Assembly (NCBI GenBank): GCA_007922305.1
Contig: ML677334.1
Location: 22,775,915-22,839,914, forward strand
Reading direction: 5' to 3'
Origin: Dermatemys mawii
Taxonomy: Eukaryota; Chordata; Testudines; Dermatemydidae
Length of the DNA stretch: 64,000 bases
The position numbers were made by a program, and so were the translations under genes. Positions within the stretch are counted from its first letter, which is position 1, and each line of letters opens with the position of its first letter. This document shows, piece after piece, positions 11,908 to 24,262 of this stretch. The notes below the pieces were generated by a model. It saw nothing but the letters and a program-made list of their open reading frames with translations. It did no database searches and was not told where the DNA came from.

Positions 11908-12210
11908 CAGGGGTAGGCAACCTATGGCACATGTGCCAAAGGCGGCACGCAAGCTGATTTTCAGTGGCACTCTCACTGTCCGGGTCCTGGCCACTGGTCC
12001 GGGGGGCCCTGCATTTTAATTTAATTTTAAATGAAGCTTCTTATACTTTTTAAAAACCTTATTTACTTTACATACAACAATAGTTTAGTTCTATATTAAA
12101 GACTTATAGAAAGAGACCTTCTAAAAATGTGAAAATGTATTACTGGCACGCGAAACCTTAAATTAGAGTGAAGACTTGGCACACCACTTCTGAAAGGTTG
12201 CCAACTCCTG
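11908..12210. mobile_element. hAT MITE (303 bp) with degenerate 8-bp duplication
   Basis: Left end CAGGGGTAGGCAACCT and right end AGGTTGCCAACTCCTG are inverted repeats (14 of 16). The flanks CAGTAGGC (11900-11907) and CAATAGAC (12211-12218) match at six of eight bases, both differences being transitions, as expected for an old target duplication. Next to the ends are GGCACATGTGCC and TTGGCACACCAC. The centre is AT-rich and non-coding. It lies only 30 bases from the previous hAT element. Confidence 0.85.
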
Positions 12211-12659
12211 CAATAGACAAACACTTCAGCCTGTGTGGGGGCCTTAAATAGTGCAGAGAGCCCTGTACCTGCCTTCCACAGCTGATGAAAATTCACCCTT
12301 TGTGAATACATTCTACAGGAAATCCTCAGAAAAAAATAAGGATTTGGGCTTGCTTTTTTTGTGTGTATACTCCCCTCAGCTGTCTAGCTTGGTGAATGAA
12401 GACTTTTACCCTGTTGCAGACATGAGTTACTGAACTTCTTCATTCTGATGCTTTCAAAACACTGGCTAGAGTCTATTCCTTCATTGTTGTGATTTGATTC
12501 GGTAAAATGTTAAATTGCATGGTTCACTTTTTATTTAGAAAATGGGAGTGTTTTGTTGTTTTGAATATAACCATAAGGAAACTTCTTTAGATCTTGCTTG
12601 CAACAGAATTAAAGTTAATTTGCAGAAGATTGACACTTGATCTAAACCAATTGGTTCTG

Positions 12660-12715
12660 ACTTGTCTCTGCTGTGTGTCTGTCTGCCTGACTGCCTGTCC
12701 ATCTGTCTGTCCTTC
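12660..12715. repeat. Imperfect (CTGT/CTGC)n tetranucleotide repeat
   Basis: About a dozen CTGT, CTGC and CTGA units in a row, decaying to TCTGTCTGTCCTTCTGG. Confidence 0.75.
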
Positions 12716-12838
12716 TGGTGGAAGAAAGGGAAAAATAATCCCTTCATCATAGATGTCCTCAGAGTGGGAATCATGAACAGGAGGTCAGAGTACTAAATGG
12801 GAGCAGGATCCCAATTAGGTGGGAGGGGGATCTCAATA

Positions 12839-13048
12839 CAGGTATGTCGCATCTTAGGCGTATTTAACATACGCAATTTCAGCTTTACATGGTCCGCAAA
12901 AAAAAGAGGGGGGGAGGTTTAAAAAAAAACTTCCTGTAGGGGGCACAATTTTGCCTCCCGTTGAAGTCAATGGGTTCTGGCTATACGCGGTTTCCGCTTT
13001 ACGCAGTAACCACAGAACAGAACCCTTGCACAAGATGCGACATGCCTG
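12839..13048. mobile_element. Tc1/mariner (Tigger-like) MITE with TA duplication
   Basis: Terminal inverted repeats CAGGTATGTCGCATCTT on the left and, read on the minus strand, CAGGCATGTCGCATCTT on the right differ at one of 17 positions. Each end abuts a TA (12837-12838 and 13049-13050), the target site of the Tc1/mariner superfamily. The 210-bp body contains CG-rich words (ATACGCGGTTTCCGC) and an A-run and no transposase. Confidence 0.88.
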
Positions 13049-13050
13049 TA

Positions 13051-14640
13051 TGGAAAATGGAGTCACCATATAGAAACATGGACAGCCACTTCCCTAGTAC
13101 AGTTATCCGATGATGCATAGGGCTAGTGATGGTGATACATTAAGTAGTGTCACTGGTAGAAATTAGAAACTAGCATTTCAGCAAAGAGTGCAGCAGTTCT
13201 TATAGAAGCTATGCCAGAATTTGATAACTGTTCAGTTTATCATGAGACCATGTAAAAGAAAATGAAACCCTAATGAATGCTGAGTATATCTGTACCCAGA
13301 ATATTTGGATAAATAAAAATCCAATAAAAAAATCCCTAAAAGAAGAATTGGTGCAGGTCTCATTGGCGCTTTCGAACTCTGGGGTTGTTTTGTTTTTTTC
13401 TGTTTTACTTCTCTTGTTTTCCTGACTACTCTGTGTTAGAGACTGCTTGATATCATCACCTTGCAGCCATATCTGCTGGGGAAACAAATCAATCACAGCC
13501 GTTTCCTGTCAATAACCTGTCTTGAATTAGCAGCATGTGCCTAGCTCAAGCAATGCAGGAGGGTGTAGCTTCCACTGATGAACCCCACTCTTTTCATTAC
13601 CTATTGAACAATGAGCCAGCATCTGGAAACCAAATGTAGTGTCTGAAATGGAATTGATAACTACTGTTTGAAGTAACAGTATCAGAAGATATGTGGGTTT
13701 TATAGCCTGAAGAAGCAGTTGATATCTGGAAAACATTTCTCTTTTTAAAAACACTTCTCATATATTTTTTATTTTCTAACTCTGTTTTTTATTTATTTTT
13801 GAATGAATGAATGACTTGGGATTTATGTATATGGCAATGACACCCAAAATGTGCTAGTATCTACCCCTGTAGGAAGATAGTGTCTACCCCAGAGAGTTTA
13901 CAGAGGGGATCAGCTAAATAGAAAGTAAGTGAAGGGAGCGAGAACATTGAAGGAAATGAGGAGGAGGGGAACAGAGCAGAGGAAAAGACGGTAAGAGGTG
14001 TGGATTGAAGCTGATTTGAAGGGTCTATGAGGGAGCTGGAGAGTTGTAGCAAAGGTCTGAGAAAGTCAAGGAAAAATTATAGAAAGTTCTCTGAATGTCT
14101 GTAGTTTCCTGCTTTGGCTACTTCTGCTGCTGCCCCTATCAACTGGACTAATAAAGTGTAGTTAGGTTATAAAAGTGACTATCTAAAAATGGCACTCAAT
14201 GGATGGCCTCATACTATGCATCCAAAGTGAAATAGCTGATTTAGGGGCAGTTTTTATTCCAGTTAGCACGGCAGAGCCAACACAGCAATGGAAAAGTGAG
14301 TTGCATTCTGTTCTGACTCATGCATCTTTATCAGTATTATTAAATAAACTCCAGTTGCAAGATTACTAAGATTGATGCATGAACAGGAAAGAACACATGT
14401 CTTTCAGGTCCATGGAAGAGTTTGTGGCACTGTCAATTAGAAAAATCTTTTTACCTGTAAGAAGAGAAACCAATAAATCACAATAAAACATGGATCTTAT
14501 AGGGCAATTTTACAGTCATTGTTTGGAGCAGAACTGCACTTGAACATTATTTGCCCTTAAGGTGTGAATAAAACACTGTGAGTTAAAAGGTGACATGCTC
14601 GCCTCTTAAGTGCGTGACCCAAGATCTTTGTTTCCATAAA
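13051..14640. other. Unrecognised intronic sequence
   Basis: AT-rich intron; no repeat ends or coding features recognised. T/A-rich patches occur near 13765-13800. Confidence 0.4.
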
Positions 14641-14644
14641 ACCA

Positions 14645-15010
14645 TTGACCCATATTTTCAAACCTGAGCCTCTAAAATGAGAACCCTAAAGGTATGTCTA
14701 TACTACCCGCCAGATCTGTGGGTACTGTTCAATGTATTGGGGATCGATTTAGCGCGTCTCATCTGCTCCCCCGTCAACTTTGGAACTCCATCTCAGCAAG
14801 AGGAGGAAGCAGAGTTGACAGGGGAGCAGCTGCGGTCGACTCGCTATGCAATTCGCCTAGCTGAAGTTGCGTATCTTAGGTCGACCCCCCTCCCACAAGT
14901 GTAGCCCAGCCCTTAGTCTCATACAAGGGTCCTGACTTCCAAAAATCCTAAGCACGCAGCAACTCCCATTGAAGTCAAAGAGGTTGCACAGGTGGTGTTG
15001 AGAGCATAAT
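14645..15010. repeat. Ancient dispersed repeat split by a MITE
   Basis: The left part ends with ATTTTCAAACCTGAGCC and the right part contains ACTCCCATTGAAGTCAA, phrases of an old amniote repeat in which a TTTTCAAA..CTCCCATTGAAGTCAATGG arrangement recurs. A younger MITE (14690-14912) sits in the middle. Identity by eye only. Confidence 0.4.
14690..14912. mobile_element. MITE with GTCTACAC-type ends
   Basis: Left end AAGGTATGTCTATACT and right end (minus strand) AAGGGCTGGGCTACACT form an imperfect terminal inverted repeat. The interior is CG-richer than the flanks (GGATCGATTTAGCGCGTCTC, GCGGTCGACTCGC). The ends resemble those of Harbinger-type MITEs elsewhere in the window; the flanking trinucleotides are TAA and TTA, not an exact direct repeat. 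No transposase. Confidence 0.65.
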
Positions 15011-15839
15011 CCAAAGATAATGTGACTGCACAAATGTAAGTATCTGCATAACTTTTACTACTAGTAATGATGCTTGGAAAAAGAGAAATAAGAGACCATC
15101 TTCGCTCTCAAAGAGTAGGCTGAGTTGGCATGGCTGGCAGTTAGGAAAAATTAAAATCTTTTTGTTTATAAACCAAGAACACTTTATTCTGAAATCTTTA
15201 ATATATAAGCAGAAAGACCCATGATACCATTTCTAGTCACTTTTTAGAATAGAGCCACATTTTAACATTGAAAGACATTGAGCTGTCTGTCTCAATACAA
15301 TATTACTGACATACTTCACAGGCCTGGAGAGGATTAATTAATTAGTTAATGTTTGCACAGCATGTTGAAGATGTAAAACATGCATAAGTGGCCAAGTATT
15401 GCTGTTAGCTTCTGGGACGCGGCAGATTCCTACAACTAAATGTGTCTTTTGTTTCTACAATGAACTTTAAAACAACCCTCAAATCAGTTGAGGGCAGTGG
15501 GTTAACATCAAGAGAATGCAAAAAAGCATTCACTGCTGTTTTCATTTTTTGTCAGTGACAATTAAGTCACCTGACAGCACCTTTTCATCTACCACTGTGC
15601 TACAGGACAGATTCGGGGGGAAGTCAGAGGGGCCTGACTAGAGATTTTTTCAGTTCACTGAAGCCATTTGTTCTTGCTGTTGCTTTTTCAAGTGATAATG
15701 TGATTTTGAGCACATTAAAATCACTGCAGGTTGTGGATGGACATGTCAAATGTTACTAAAGCAATTGTATCCTTTATTCCACAAGTTTTCAAACAAAGAA
15801 GATCTTAACCCTAGTGTGGAAGAAGCCTGTTTCCCATTC
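15011..15839. other. Unrecognised intronic sequence
   Basis: Ordinary AT-rich intron between two MITEs; nothing recognised. Confidence 0.4.
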
Positions 15840-15842
15840 TAA

Positions 15843-16158
15843 GGACTTTTCTTCACTACCAGGGTAAATCGACCTAAGTCGTGGTACTCCGTCTACGTGA
15901 ATAACGTAGTTGGAGTCGCAGCTACGTGAATAACGTAGCTGGAGTCAACATAACTTAAGTTGACTTACCCTGGTATCTTCACTATGCTGCGTCGATGAGA
16001 GATGTACTCGAGTCGACTTTCGTTACTCTTCTTGGGGAGTGGGGTCAACCAGAGAGCACTCTGCTGTAGATTTAATGAGTCTTCACTAGACCTGCTAAAT
16101 CAAGACCCGCTTCATCAATTGCAGCAGCATCGATCTCCCCGGTATTGAAGACAAGGCC
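15843..16158. mobile_element. PIF/Harbinger-type MITE with TAA duplication (316 bp)
   Basis: Left end GGACTTTTCTTCACTACCAG and right end, on the minus strand, GGCCTTGTCTTCAATACCGG are inverted repeats that go on as GGGTAAATCGA/GGGAGATCGA. Both ends are flanked by TAA (15840-15842 and 16159-16161), the usual PIF/Harbinger target. A tandem pair of CTACGTGAATAACGTAG(T/C)TGG units at 15892-15943 and a subsidiary palindrome around AACTTAAGTTGACTTACCC lie inside. No coding capacity. Confidence 0.82.
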
Positions 16159-16974
16159 TAACTTACGTGTTTCTCAGCAGAGGAAAGGCAAATACATTTT
16201 GAAGGGGTGTCTGGATGTAGTTGTACCAGTATATGATTGGCAAGCGACTGAACTTGGTTTCATGGAATTTAATTGTTTGGGGCTGTTGTGTGTGTTTTCC
16301 TTCACAAAATAAACATGCTCACAACATTTTAAATTAAAAACATCCTAAACTCCCAAGGATCTGCCCAAACTAAGTATTCAGATCCAAGTTCTTTCACACT
16401 CTGCTAAATTTCAGGTCCAGATCCAAAATTTACAGGTCGTCTTTAGCTATTTAATGGTCTGGACTGAAAACTAACCCCCCACCCCCACCCCCACAAATCC
16501 CTTGGGAAAGTATGTATTTGAAGTTTGTGGCATGGGGCAAGCTCTTTACCTCTCCCCTTCCCCCCAAAAAAGCAAAAACAAAAAACAGTCATGAAAGCCG
16601 AACTGGTAATAACTCATATAGTTGAGGAGAACATGTACTGGGCAAGGAAGAGAATGGCAAAGAGAGAGAAATTTCTTCCCAGCAGAAACAAAATGCGTCA
16701 GTGAATTCAGTATATGCACATCACATCCCAACCAATTCATAAACTCTTACCTTGTTCAGAACAATATTAAAAGGAGTTTCATAAATGATGTTACATAATG
16801 ATTTTAAACACCACCAAGCATCTAGTGTAGGTGGAGTTTAACTTCTTCTAAAAATATATTAGTAATCATGGTCAACCCTAGCATACTAGCATATCTGTCT
16901 GGATGAATTTATTATTTTGGGTATTATAACACATCATTATAGCTTTCCCTTAACATTTCACACTGACATCTTAA

Positions 16975-17258
16975 GGGCTTGTCTACACTTGAAATTAATT
17001 AAATGGAAATAGAAATGAATGAAAATTCATCCACATTAAAATAGGATTTGAATTTAAAGCAGATTAACTATTCCAGATTTACACCATGTGTGGATGCTCT
17101 TATTCCAGAATCAGAGTGCCACAGTCCAAATTATTTTAATCCAGTTTATTTGGAATAAGGCACCAATCTTATTCTGAAATAAGAGCTCCACACATGGATT
17201 TAATCCAGAGTAGTTAATCGAAGGCTATTCTAAAATAAATTCCTGTATATGCAAGCTC
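16975..17258. mobile_element. MITE, Harbinger-like, palindromic
   Basis: Left end GGGCTTGTCTACACTTG and right end (minus strand) GAGCTTGCATATACAGG are a diverged inverted repeat continuing into AAATTAATT/AATTTATTT. Inside, the arms around 17061-17110 (GATTAACTATTCCAG, CATGTGTGGA, GCTCTTATTC) pair with 17170-17220 (AATAAGAGCTCCACACATGG, AGTAGTTAATC). No coding capacity; target duplication not clear. Confidence 0.68.
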
Positions 17259-20200
17259 TAGTAGTACATAAATCTATGGTGGAAACAGGGCATAGTCTTT
17301 ATTGTTAATTGGAAGATGCAGTTTGATGCCAGCATTCCCATTCAGATCAGGAATGGAAGATATGCAGAGGTAGTAAGTATTGGGTTGGAAGTTATTTAGA
17401 TTAGTGTAGGATTATCTCACTCCTGCTGGATGTTCATGTTTTCCATTCTCCTGCAGACTACAAGGGCTTGGCACTACTTCTTTTTATTGGCTCCCTCTGA
17501 GGGGAGGTATGGGAGGCATGTATAAAGCCTGCGTCCATTTAACCTCTTTTAATGTAACTATCCAAAAAGGCCAGAAAAACAGATCTATTTGGGAAAATCC
17601 AAAGAGAATGACCATTTTAGTGTGCTCTTGTGCCTGCAGGATGTGATGCTTAAACTCTCCCTCTGCTGGAGAGATGGGAAGCTGTGCTCAAGAAAACAGA
17701 ATTCAGAAGCTTGCTTTTCGAAACAAGGCAGTTCAGTCCACACGTTTAAAGGTTTGCTTGGCTATTTGCCTAACACTGCTAATTACAGACAGTACGTAAG
17801 AGTAAGACAATCCAGGTTTGTGCAGAAATGTACTGGAGTCAGTTTTGTCTGTGGTGTATGTTTACAAATCCTATTTGGTGGTGGTGGTGGTGGTTTTCCC
17901 CTGTTGTACTTTTGAGCAGTGTTTCCATCAAATTCTGGACTAATAATACAGTAATAACAGTTGACATTTCTATAGAAGCTAACATCTGAGGGATCACACT
18001 TACCTACTTTAAAAATGGATATACAAACAATATATGGGGATCGGATCACTTCATCCACCTCTGGATCATAGTAGCCTCTGAACTGAAACACAAGAATTGT
18101 ATAATGGCATCCAGCAACACAGAACAGGAAAGGAAGCAAAGAAGTATGACAAAAGCCAGCTGAATCTGCAGGGATAATGTAGGTGGGCAAAATATAAGAG
18201 TGGAAACTCAACAAGTTTACGCTGATAGTTTCTTCTTGTCTTTCCCATCTAAGAAGGTGGGATTTGCCTCCCAGTAAAAGTAAGTAGTTTGATCCCCTGC
18301 TCCAACATTTTCCCCAAATTCTATGCAGACACCATGGAATTCATGCAGAAACCCAGTGTGTCCACACTGCAACCAGATGTACTCACCTCCCCTGCCACAC
18401 TGACCAGATCACTCTCTGTGAGAGCCACACTGCCAGGGTTTCCCTCTTCTCCCACTGTCCCTAGATGCTCCCTTAAAGGGCAGAGGAGGATAATACACAA
18501 ACTACTGCTAGGCAGCCTCTGTCTACACTAGCTTAGAATGTTTTGCCTAGTTGATAAGAGGGAGAAGAGATCTATCAGAGCAGCTCCCCTGCTCCACCCA
18601 TAGTGCAGAGACTTGAAGGAGTGAGAGTGTGCCACAGAGGTGGTACACCCCGCTTCTTTCCCCTAGATGGATCCATAGGTTTTTGGCTCCCTTCTGCTCA
18701 TTGGAGCAAGTGAGACCATTGGAATGTGATCGGCACACTAGAGTTTGCAACCCTTCTGCAAATCACATGGTATCTTCAGTGGCCCGCCATAAGTAAGGTG
18801 ATGGCAATACAGAGCTTCCAAACCACATGCTGAGGAAATAGATCTGTGCTGACTCGAGGGAAGAGCATCATCTGCAGGTTCCCTATCAGCACTTTCTATA
18901 GCACCTGCCAAAGGTGCTCCTTGCAGATCTCCCATCCATGTACTCACTGAGCCCTGCCCTGCTTATCTAATGATATCTGACAGATCACCGCAAAAGGGGG
19001 TATGGCTGCAGCCTTATAACCGTCAATCTGTATCTGAAAATTGCATAGAAAAAATTATGTACATTGTATGCCAAGAATCTGAAGAAAGGGCATAGAAAGC
19101 CTACTGTCAGCTCTTAATCTTTATTCTTATATGCCATGATACTTCTTTGTTGTGCTACAACAGATTCTCTTCCCTGCTGAAAATTAAAATAGTTCTTGTC
19201 CATGATATGGATACTGCTTTGTCTCGATAGTTGTTTTATCGTAGTGAAAAATGCTGTTATATTAACATTAGGAACCCTATTTTCTTCCGTTTACTGAATT
19301 GATGAGAAATATGATATTTAATCAAAACAAATGCTGAAGGCAAAATGATTCTGTCAGGGAAATATCTGAGCCACCATCTTTGAGTCTTGAAAGCTGTATC
19401 TCCTCTACCAAAAGGATGGAGAATTATCAAGGCATCTGCCCTGATTTCAAACACAGTCGACAGTAAGTCAAACTGAGAGAACGCCTTACATAGTAGTCAG
19501 AGGAGGCTCGGTATAGTACAATGTTCTTTCTTACGCTTGATATATTCCTAGTAACGCTCACCTCTGAGTCTGAAGGGGGAGCATACTATGGAGTCTTAGC
19601 TCAATATTTACTTGTAGGAAAGAGTACCAGCTACAAAATCACTGTACGTCAGAGTCCATAACAATTAGGATGAAGTTGACAAAGTACTACCAGATTCGAT
19701 ATTTGTCTTGTTTATTAATGCAGAAGCTCTATGTTTGATTACCCCCGAGGAAATTTCACCTATGTCTGTCATAAATAACAAAAATATCAGCAAGGTCTGG
19801 CCTTTTCTACAATATCAAAATTGATTTTGCCTTTGAATACAGTATATCCCCGCTCTCCTTAAGTGCCCTTTTTGGTTAAGTTTTTGAAAATGGAACAACA
19901 GGCACCTGCAAGATGAAGACTGCAGTTTCTTAGAAACAGAGGAAAACTAAAGTGCACCACACATACAGCATCTATAATTCTGAAGGCCAACGCTTAGTCA
20001 TCAGTCTCAACACACAGTAGATTTTTCCTCTCTATTGCTCTCCAACATTATTGTAATAAAAATAGATAGAACTCTGATTTTTTATGCCTGATATTGAGTT
20101 CTTGTCTAGGGCTCTAAACATGGACTTCCTTTCTTTTGGGACATAAGGGACTTCTGAAAAATACATTTGAGTTTTATCTGTGCTAAGGTCTTCTTTATAA

Positions 20201-23200
20201 TTCAAGCAAAATCTAGTATCTGTTACATTTGTCTGCTAGACACATAATGACCTATTTCATGTCAGTTACCACAATGAGAGGATCATTCATAAACCATACT
20301 TTATCACGTAGCTCCAAATTCTTCTGCCAACAGCAACAATCATTTTGAAGAAGCCATTCTTTTTTCAAGAGTGACATAGTCATTTTAGCTTTGGAAAATA
20401 CCCACCTTTCAAACTCATACAAAGCAGGGAGATGCCAGCTAAGAAATAATGGGTAATATGCAGAAATCCATAATGAGGCAATGTCATCACACCTGTTTTA
20501 TCGGTTTAGAAAAGCAGGCGGGTTAACCCTCAGTCTAATGTAACATTGGTACCTCTACATACAACATGGAGTAAAATCAGGTTTCATTGGGAAAGAATAA
20601 TAAGGTCTGCTTCTGCTCTGGCAGTTTTGGTATTACTGGTATTAATTTATACTGATATTATCCTATTCTGGAGTTACTCTACTCACCCCCGATTTATACT
20701 AGTGAAATTGAAAGCGTAATGAGGCCCTAGAAAATGGCTAAAATTTTCAATAGTGCCTAAATTACTTTTGAAAATTTTACCCAACATGTTAAATGTGTTC
20801 ACTCTTAAATGTATTTAGCTTAGAAACTAGACAGCCGTGGACAGTATAACACAGTCATATATGCTGTACTTGTCTGAAACTAAATCTGAAATCAAATGCA
20901 ATTCACCAGGTTTGGGGAGTCATTACAATCCCAAAACTTGGGCCAGTTTTGCAGGAAGAGTCACCAACATTCATAAACTTGTCTGTAAACAAAAGCTAAA
21001 TTCTGAGAGATCTCAGGCAGATTCACATTAGTGTGTGGATTGGGAACAGCAGGTAAAAACTTAGTGTTTTGATTTTGGCTGAGATTCGCTTTGAGCTTTT
21101 TGGGGTTTCTTTGCACAAAACCCAAAAGGTGTGAACCACGTGAATGGGAACAAGCTGTACACAACTCCCTATGAATGAAAACAGCATCTTTTATTCAGCT
21201 GTAATACATACCTGCAATGTTAATGTTTTGCCTGGTAGACATTTTTACAATACTACAAGGATTTCATGAAATCTCATCGCTTCTACCTAGCCAATGATGT
21301 TTAACATTCTCTCTCAAAAAATGCATTCATTTACATTTCTTGAATCTCCCATATCCAATAATTTCCTCTAGAACCTGGCCTCCTTCGCTCTATTGAGTTA
21401 AATCTAGGGATTAAACCTTTGTTAAATATTGAGCCTACATACTTCATTTTAACTACGCTGGCATATGTAAACTGTAAGTGACTGGAAGTGTCTTGTAATA
21501 TATTTATAGAAAAGTGTCCAGGGAACAGAGTGCTGGTGCTCTAGGCATTCTGCAGTGGAAGAAACAGATCCATGCATGATGGCTCTCACCGCATATTGAT
21601 TTGGAGATCACAATTTACATTTTGAAATAAATACACAAAATTGCAAGGTGACATTTCATGTTGGGAATAATGTTTCCACTTCAGTTATACCTATGAGATC
21701 ATTTTCATGTAATTCTGATTTCCTCTTCCCGTTTTTTCCCCCCACTCATAATTTAAAAACTGATTCAGTGACTATAACTGAAACCACTGCTGGAGATTTT
21801 CCAAGTAGCTGCCTTGTACACTACCGGCAAATTAACACACTAATTTTCCTCTTCAGAATTTTAACATGAACAAAAATCTGAAAATATAATGCATTACACA
21901 TGGTATTATAAATCCATGATGCTCCATAAATGTGTGTAATTCAAACAAACATGGAAATCCACACAAGACTGACTCATGTTTAATTTTAGTGAAAATTTTT
22001 AGTACTCTAAAACATTTTAAAATTACAGGGATATAATAAAGAAACAAAGTATGATCAGAGGCAAAAGACAAAAAAATATCTAGCAAGATGGAAACATTCC
22101 CCTCTCTGGTTTTTTTGATGGAGGCAAAGTTTTTGTCCAAACATGGGATTTTCCTTGATCATCGAAGGCAGGCACTAAGAAGACCTTAGCGTCTCCATTG
22201 CCCAAGACAGTGACCAACAGATGTCTTGCCATTTGAAGATACCTTTCCCCAGTATATAATTCCCTTATAACAGTGGCGGTTTTGATCATACGCCTCACCT
22301 TATAACACCTTTGTGCATGATAAACAAACATTCTCCCATGAATCTGAAAACTCAGTCCATAATCAGTTTGTAGGCGGTACTCAATTTTGGTATATCCTGC
22401 CATCTCTGACAGAGAAATTCTGGGACGTTTTTAGTCCCAACTAGAATAAGATGCAAGAGTTCAGAGGTCACTTCTGAGCTGGGCACTATTATATAATGGA
22501 ACTCTGTGCCAGTCATTAGCTGCCTGATTTTCAGAGGCGCTGAGCAGTAGCATCTCTCATTAAAACCATTGATGTCGATGGAAGCTGCTGGTGTTGAGCA
22601 CCACAGCTTCATCAGCCTTTTTAGAATTAAGTCTCCACGTGTGGTGTGGGGTATACACCCACCAAGCCCTTTGCAAGTTATAAAATTTACACGTGTATAT
22701 CATCAGATGTGCTTTGAAAACTGATCCCCATAGTTCTCTTTAACAGCCTTTCTTAAGAGAACATCATTAATATAAAGGATTTATAGCTGGCTCTATTTCA
22801 AAAAAAATCAACATTTATTGAACTGTGGTATTTGACATAGCCTTTCCTATGCTAAGTCAAGGGAGTACTGTGATAAAGTCAAATGTCTTTGTATTTTACG
22901 TGTAGATTTTTTAAACAGGCCCCTGCTGTATAATCATTGAGGTTTGAGCAGAATAATTCAGTTCTCTTTCCTTTCAAGAAAATATAAAACCGAGATTGTT
23001 AAGGCTTTGGGGGCCTACAGCTTTTGTGTCTTTTAATTATTTCCCCTTTCTCTAATACTGTACACTTCTTTGCATTTCAGTTGTTATTTGAACTATCAAC
23101 ATACAATTGCCCTATTGATTCCTGCTATGGAAGGTGCTCGAGGCTACCACACCAGATGCTTTTTCTTTGACAGCTGCCATTTGCCTGTTGCACAGCTAGA

Positions 23201-24262
23201 TGCTTCTCTCTTTCTTCTAGCTCTCTCTTCCCTCCAAAGGACAGTCTTTGGTATGGAATCTGTACCAACTCATAGCTGTCAGAACTCGCATTCAAGGGAA
23301 TATAAACCATGGTTGGAGGGAAAGTACATTAAGGATTTAAAGTTCTTATCTGGTTCTGTTATTATAGTCCCTCTTGCCCTTAATTTAAATGTCTTTGTGT
23401 TTTATTTAGCGGTAAGAACCAACATTTTGGTTGCCCTGAAGGAAAACAAGCCGCCTGCACCCAGAGCTGTTCTACAGCAGTAATTGTATTGTCTCAAATC
23501 CTAGAAGTATGAAAATTGTTGTGACCACTGAAGAAATCCACTTTGTGCAATGAAATCAGACTGTTATAGTTGCTCTGATGAGGACATAGGCTGGCAGCAC
23601 TTGAGAGGAAGTGGAACAGCAGGTAAAAAGTTGCTGCCAATCACTAAATACAATATTAAAAAAACAGCTAGGTTAATGAAAAAGAAATCCTGGCCAGGAA
23701 CGGTCCACTGATGTCTCTGCTAGTGCTACCATGTCAAATTATGTGCAGATTTGGGGATGTGAACAAATGAGAACTGACAGGAAGCCAACAAACTCCTTTC
23801 AAATGCCACCTGAATTTTCACTTAGATGACTGTTTGTTGGCCCGCTGTGTATGCAGTGATTTGGTGACCTCTGTCCAACACTTAGCAGACAAGAATCCAC
23901 ATTTCAAAGTCCACCATCACACTTGGCCCCGTGTTAAGTATTGGCGGGCCACCAACGGTTGTCTGTTGAAACTGATTTTTAGACACAAAGGTAGTCCTTC
24001 AAACATAGGGTTAAGGCATATTGACTGGGCAGTGTAGGGAGACACTTGCATTAGCACTGCCCTTGTGGTACCTTTTCTGTTACCAAACACAGGAATTTAC
24101 TGAGATTTTCCAAAGTGCTCAGCATTGGTTCAACTTTGGGAGTTTTCAGGAGACTTTGATGGGAGCAGAGTTAGGCCTCCATTGAGCACTGTCCCCACCC
24201 TCAGTATCCAAAGTATCCAGTCTGGCACTTTTCAGAGCCTTAATGTCACAAAACTAAATTAC
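17259..24262. other. Unrecognised intron with minor repeats
   Basis: No gene. Features noted: a (GGT)n tract at about 17877-17893; old dispersed-repeat fragments at about 20610-20725, 22505-22615 and 24090-24240, built around TTTTCAGAGGCGCTGAGC, GATTTTCCAAAGTGCTCAGC or TTTATACTAGTG-type phrases. A 143-codon minus-strand open frame at 17783-18214 has no recognisable domain. Otherwise AT-rich intron. Confidence 0.4.
22505..22615. repeat. Ancient dispersed repeat fragment
   Basis: CCTGATTTTCAGAGGCGCTG and GTTGAGCACCACAGC flank a central ATTGATGTCGATGGAAGCTG, the layout of an old palindromic amniote repeat whose arms read TTTTCAGAGGTGCTGAGC and whose centre contains CATTGAAGTCAATGG. Diverged and partial. 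Confidence 0.45.

Noticed and set aside
23070..23483. 137-codon + strand open frame as an exon or gene
   Set aside because: No recognisable domain, no conserved flanking splice or promoter context, ordinary composition.
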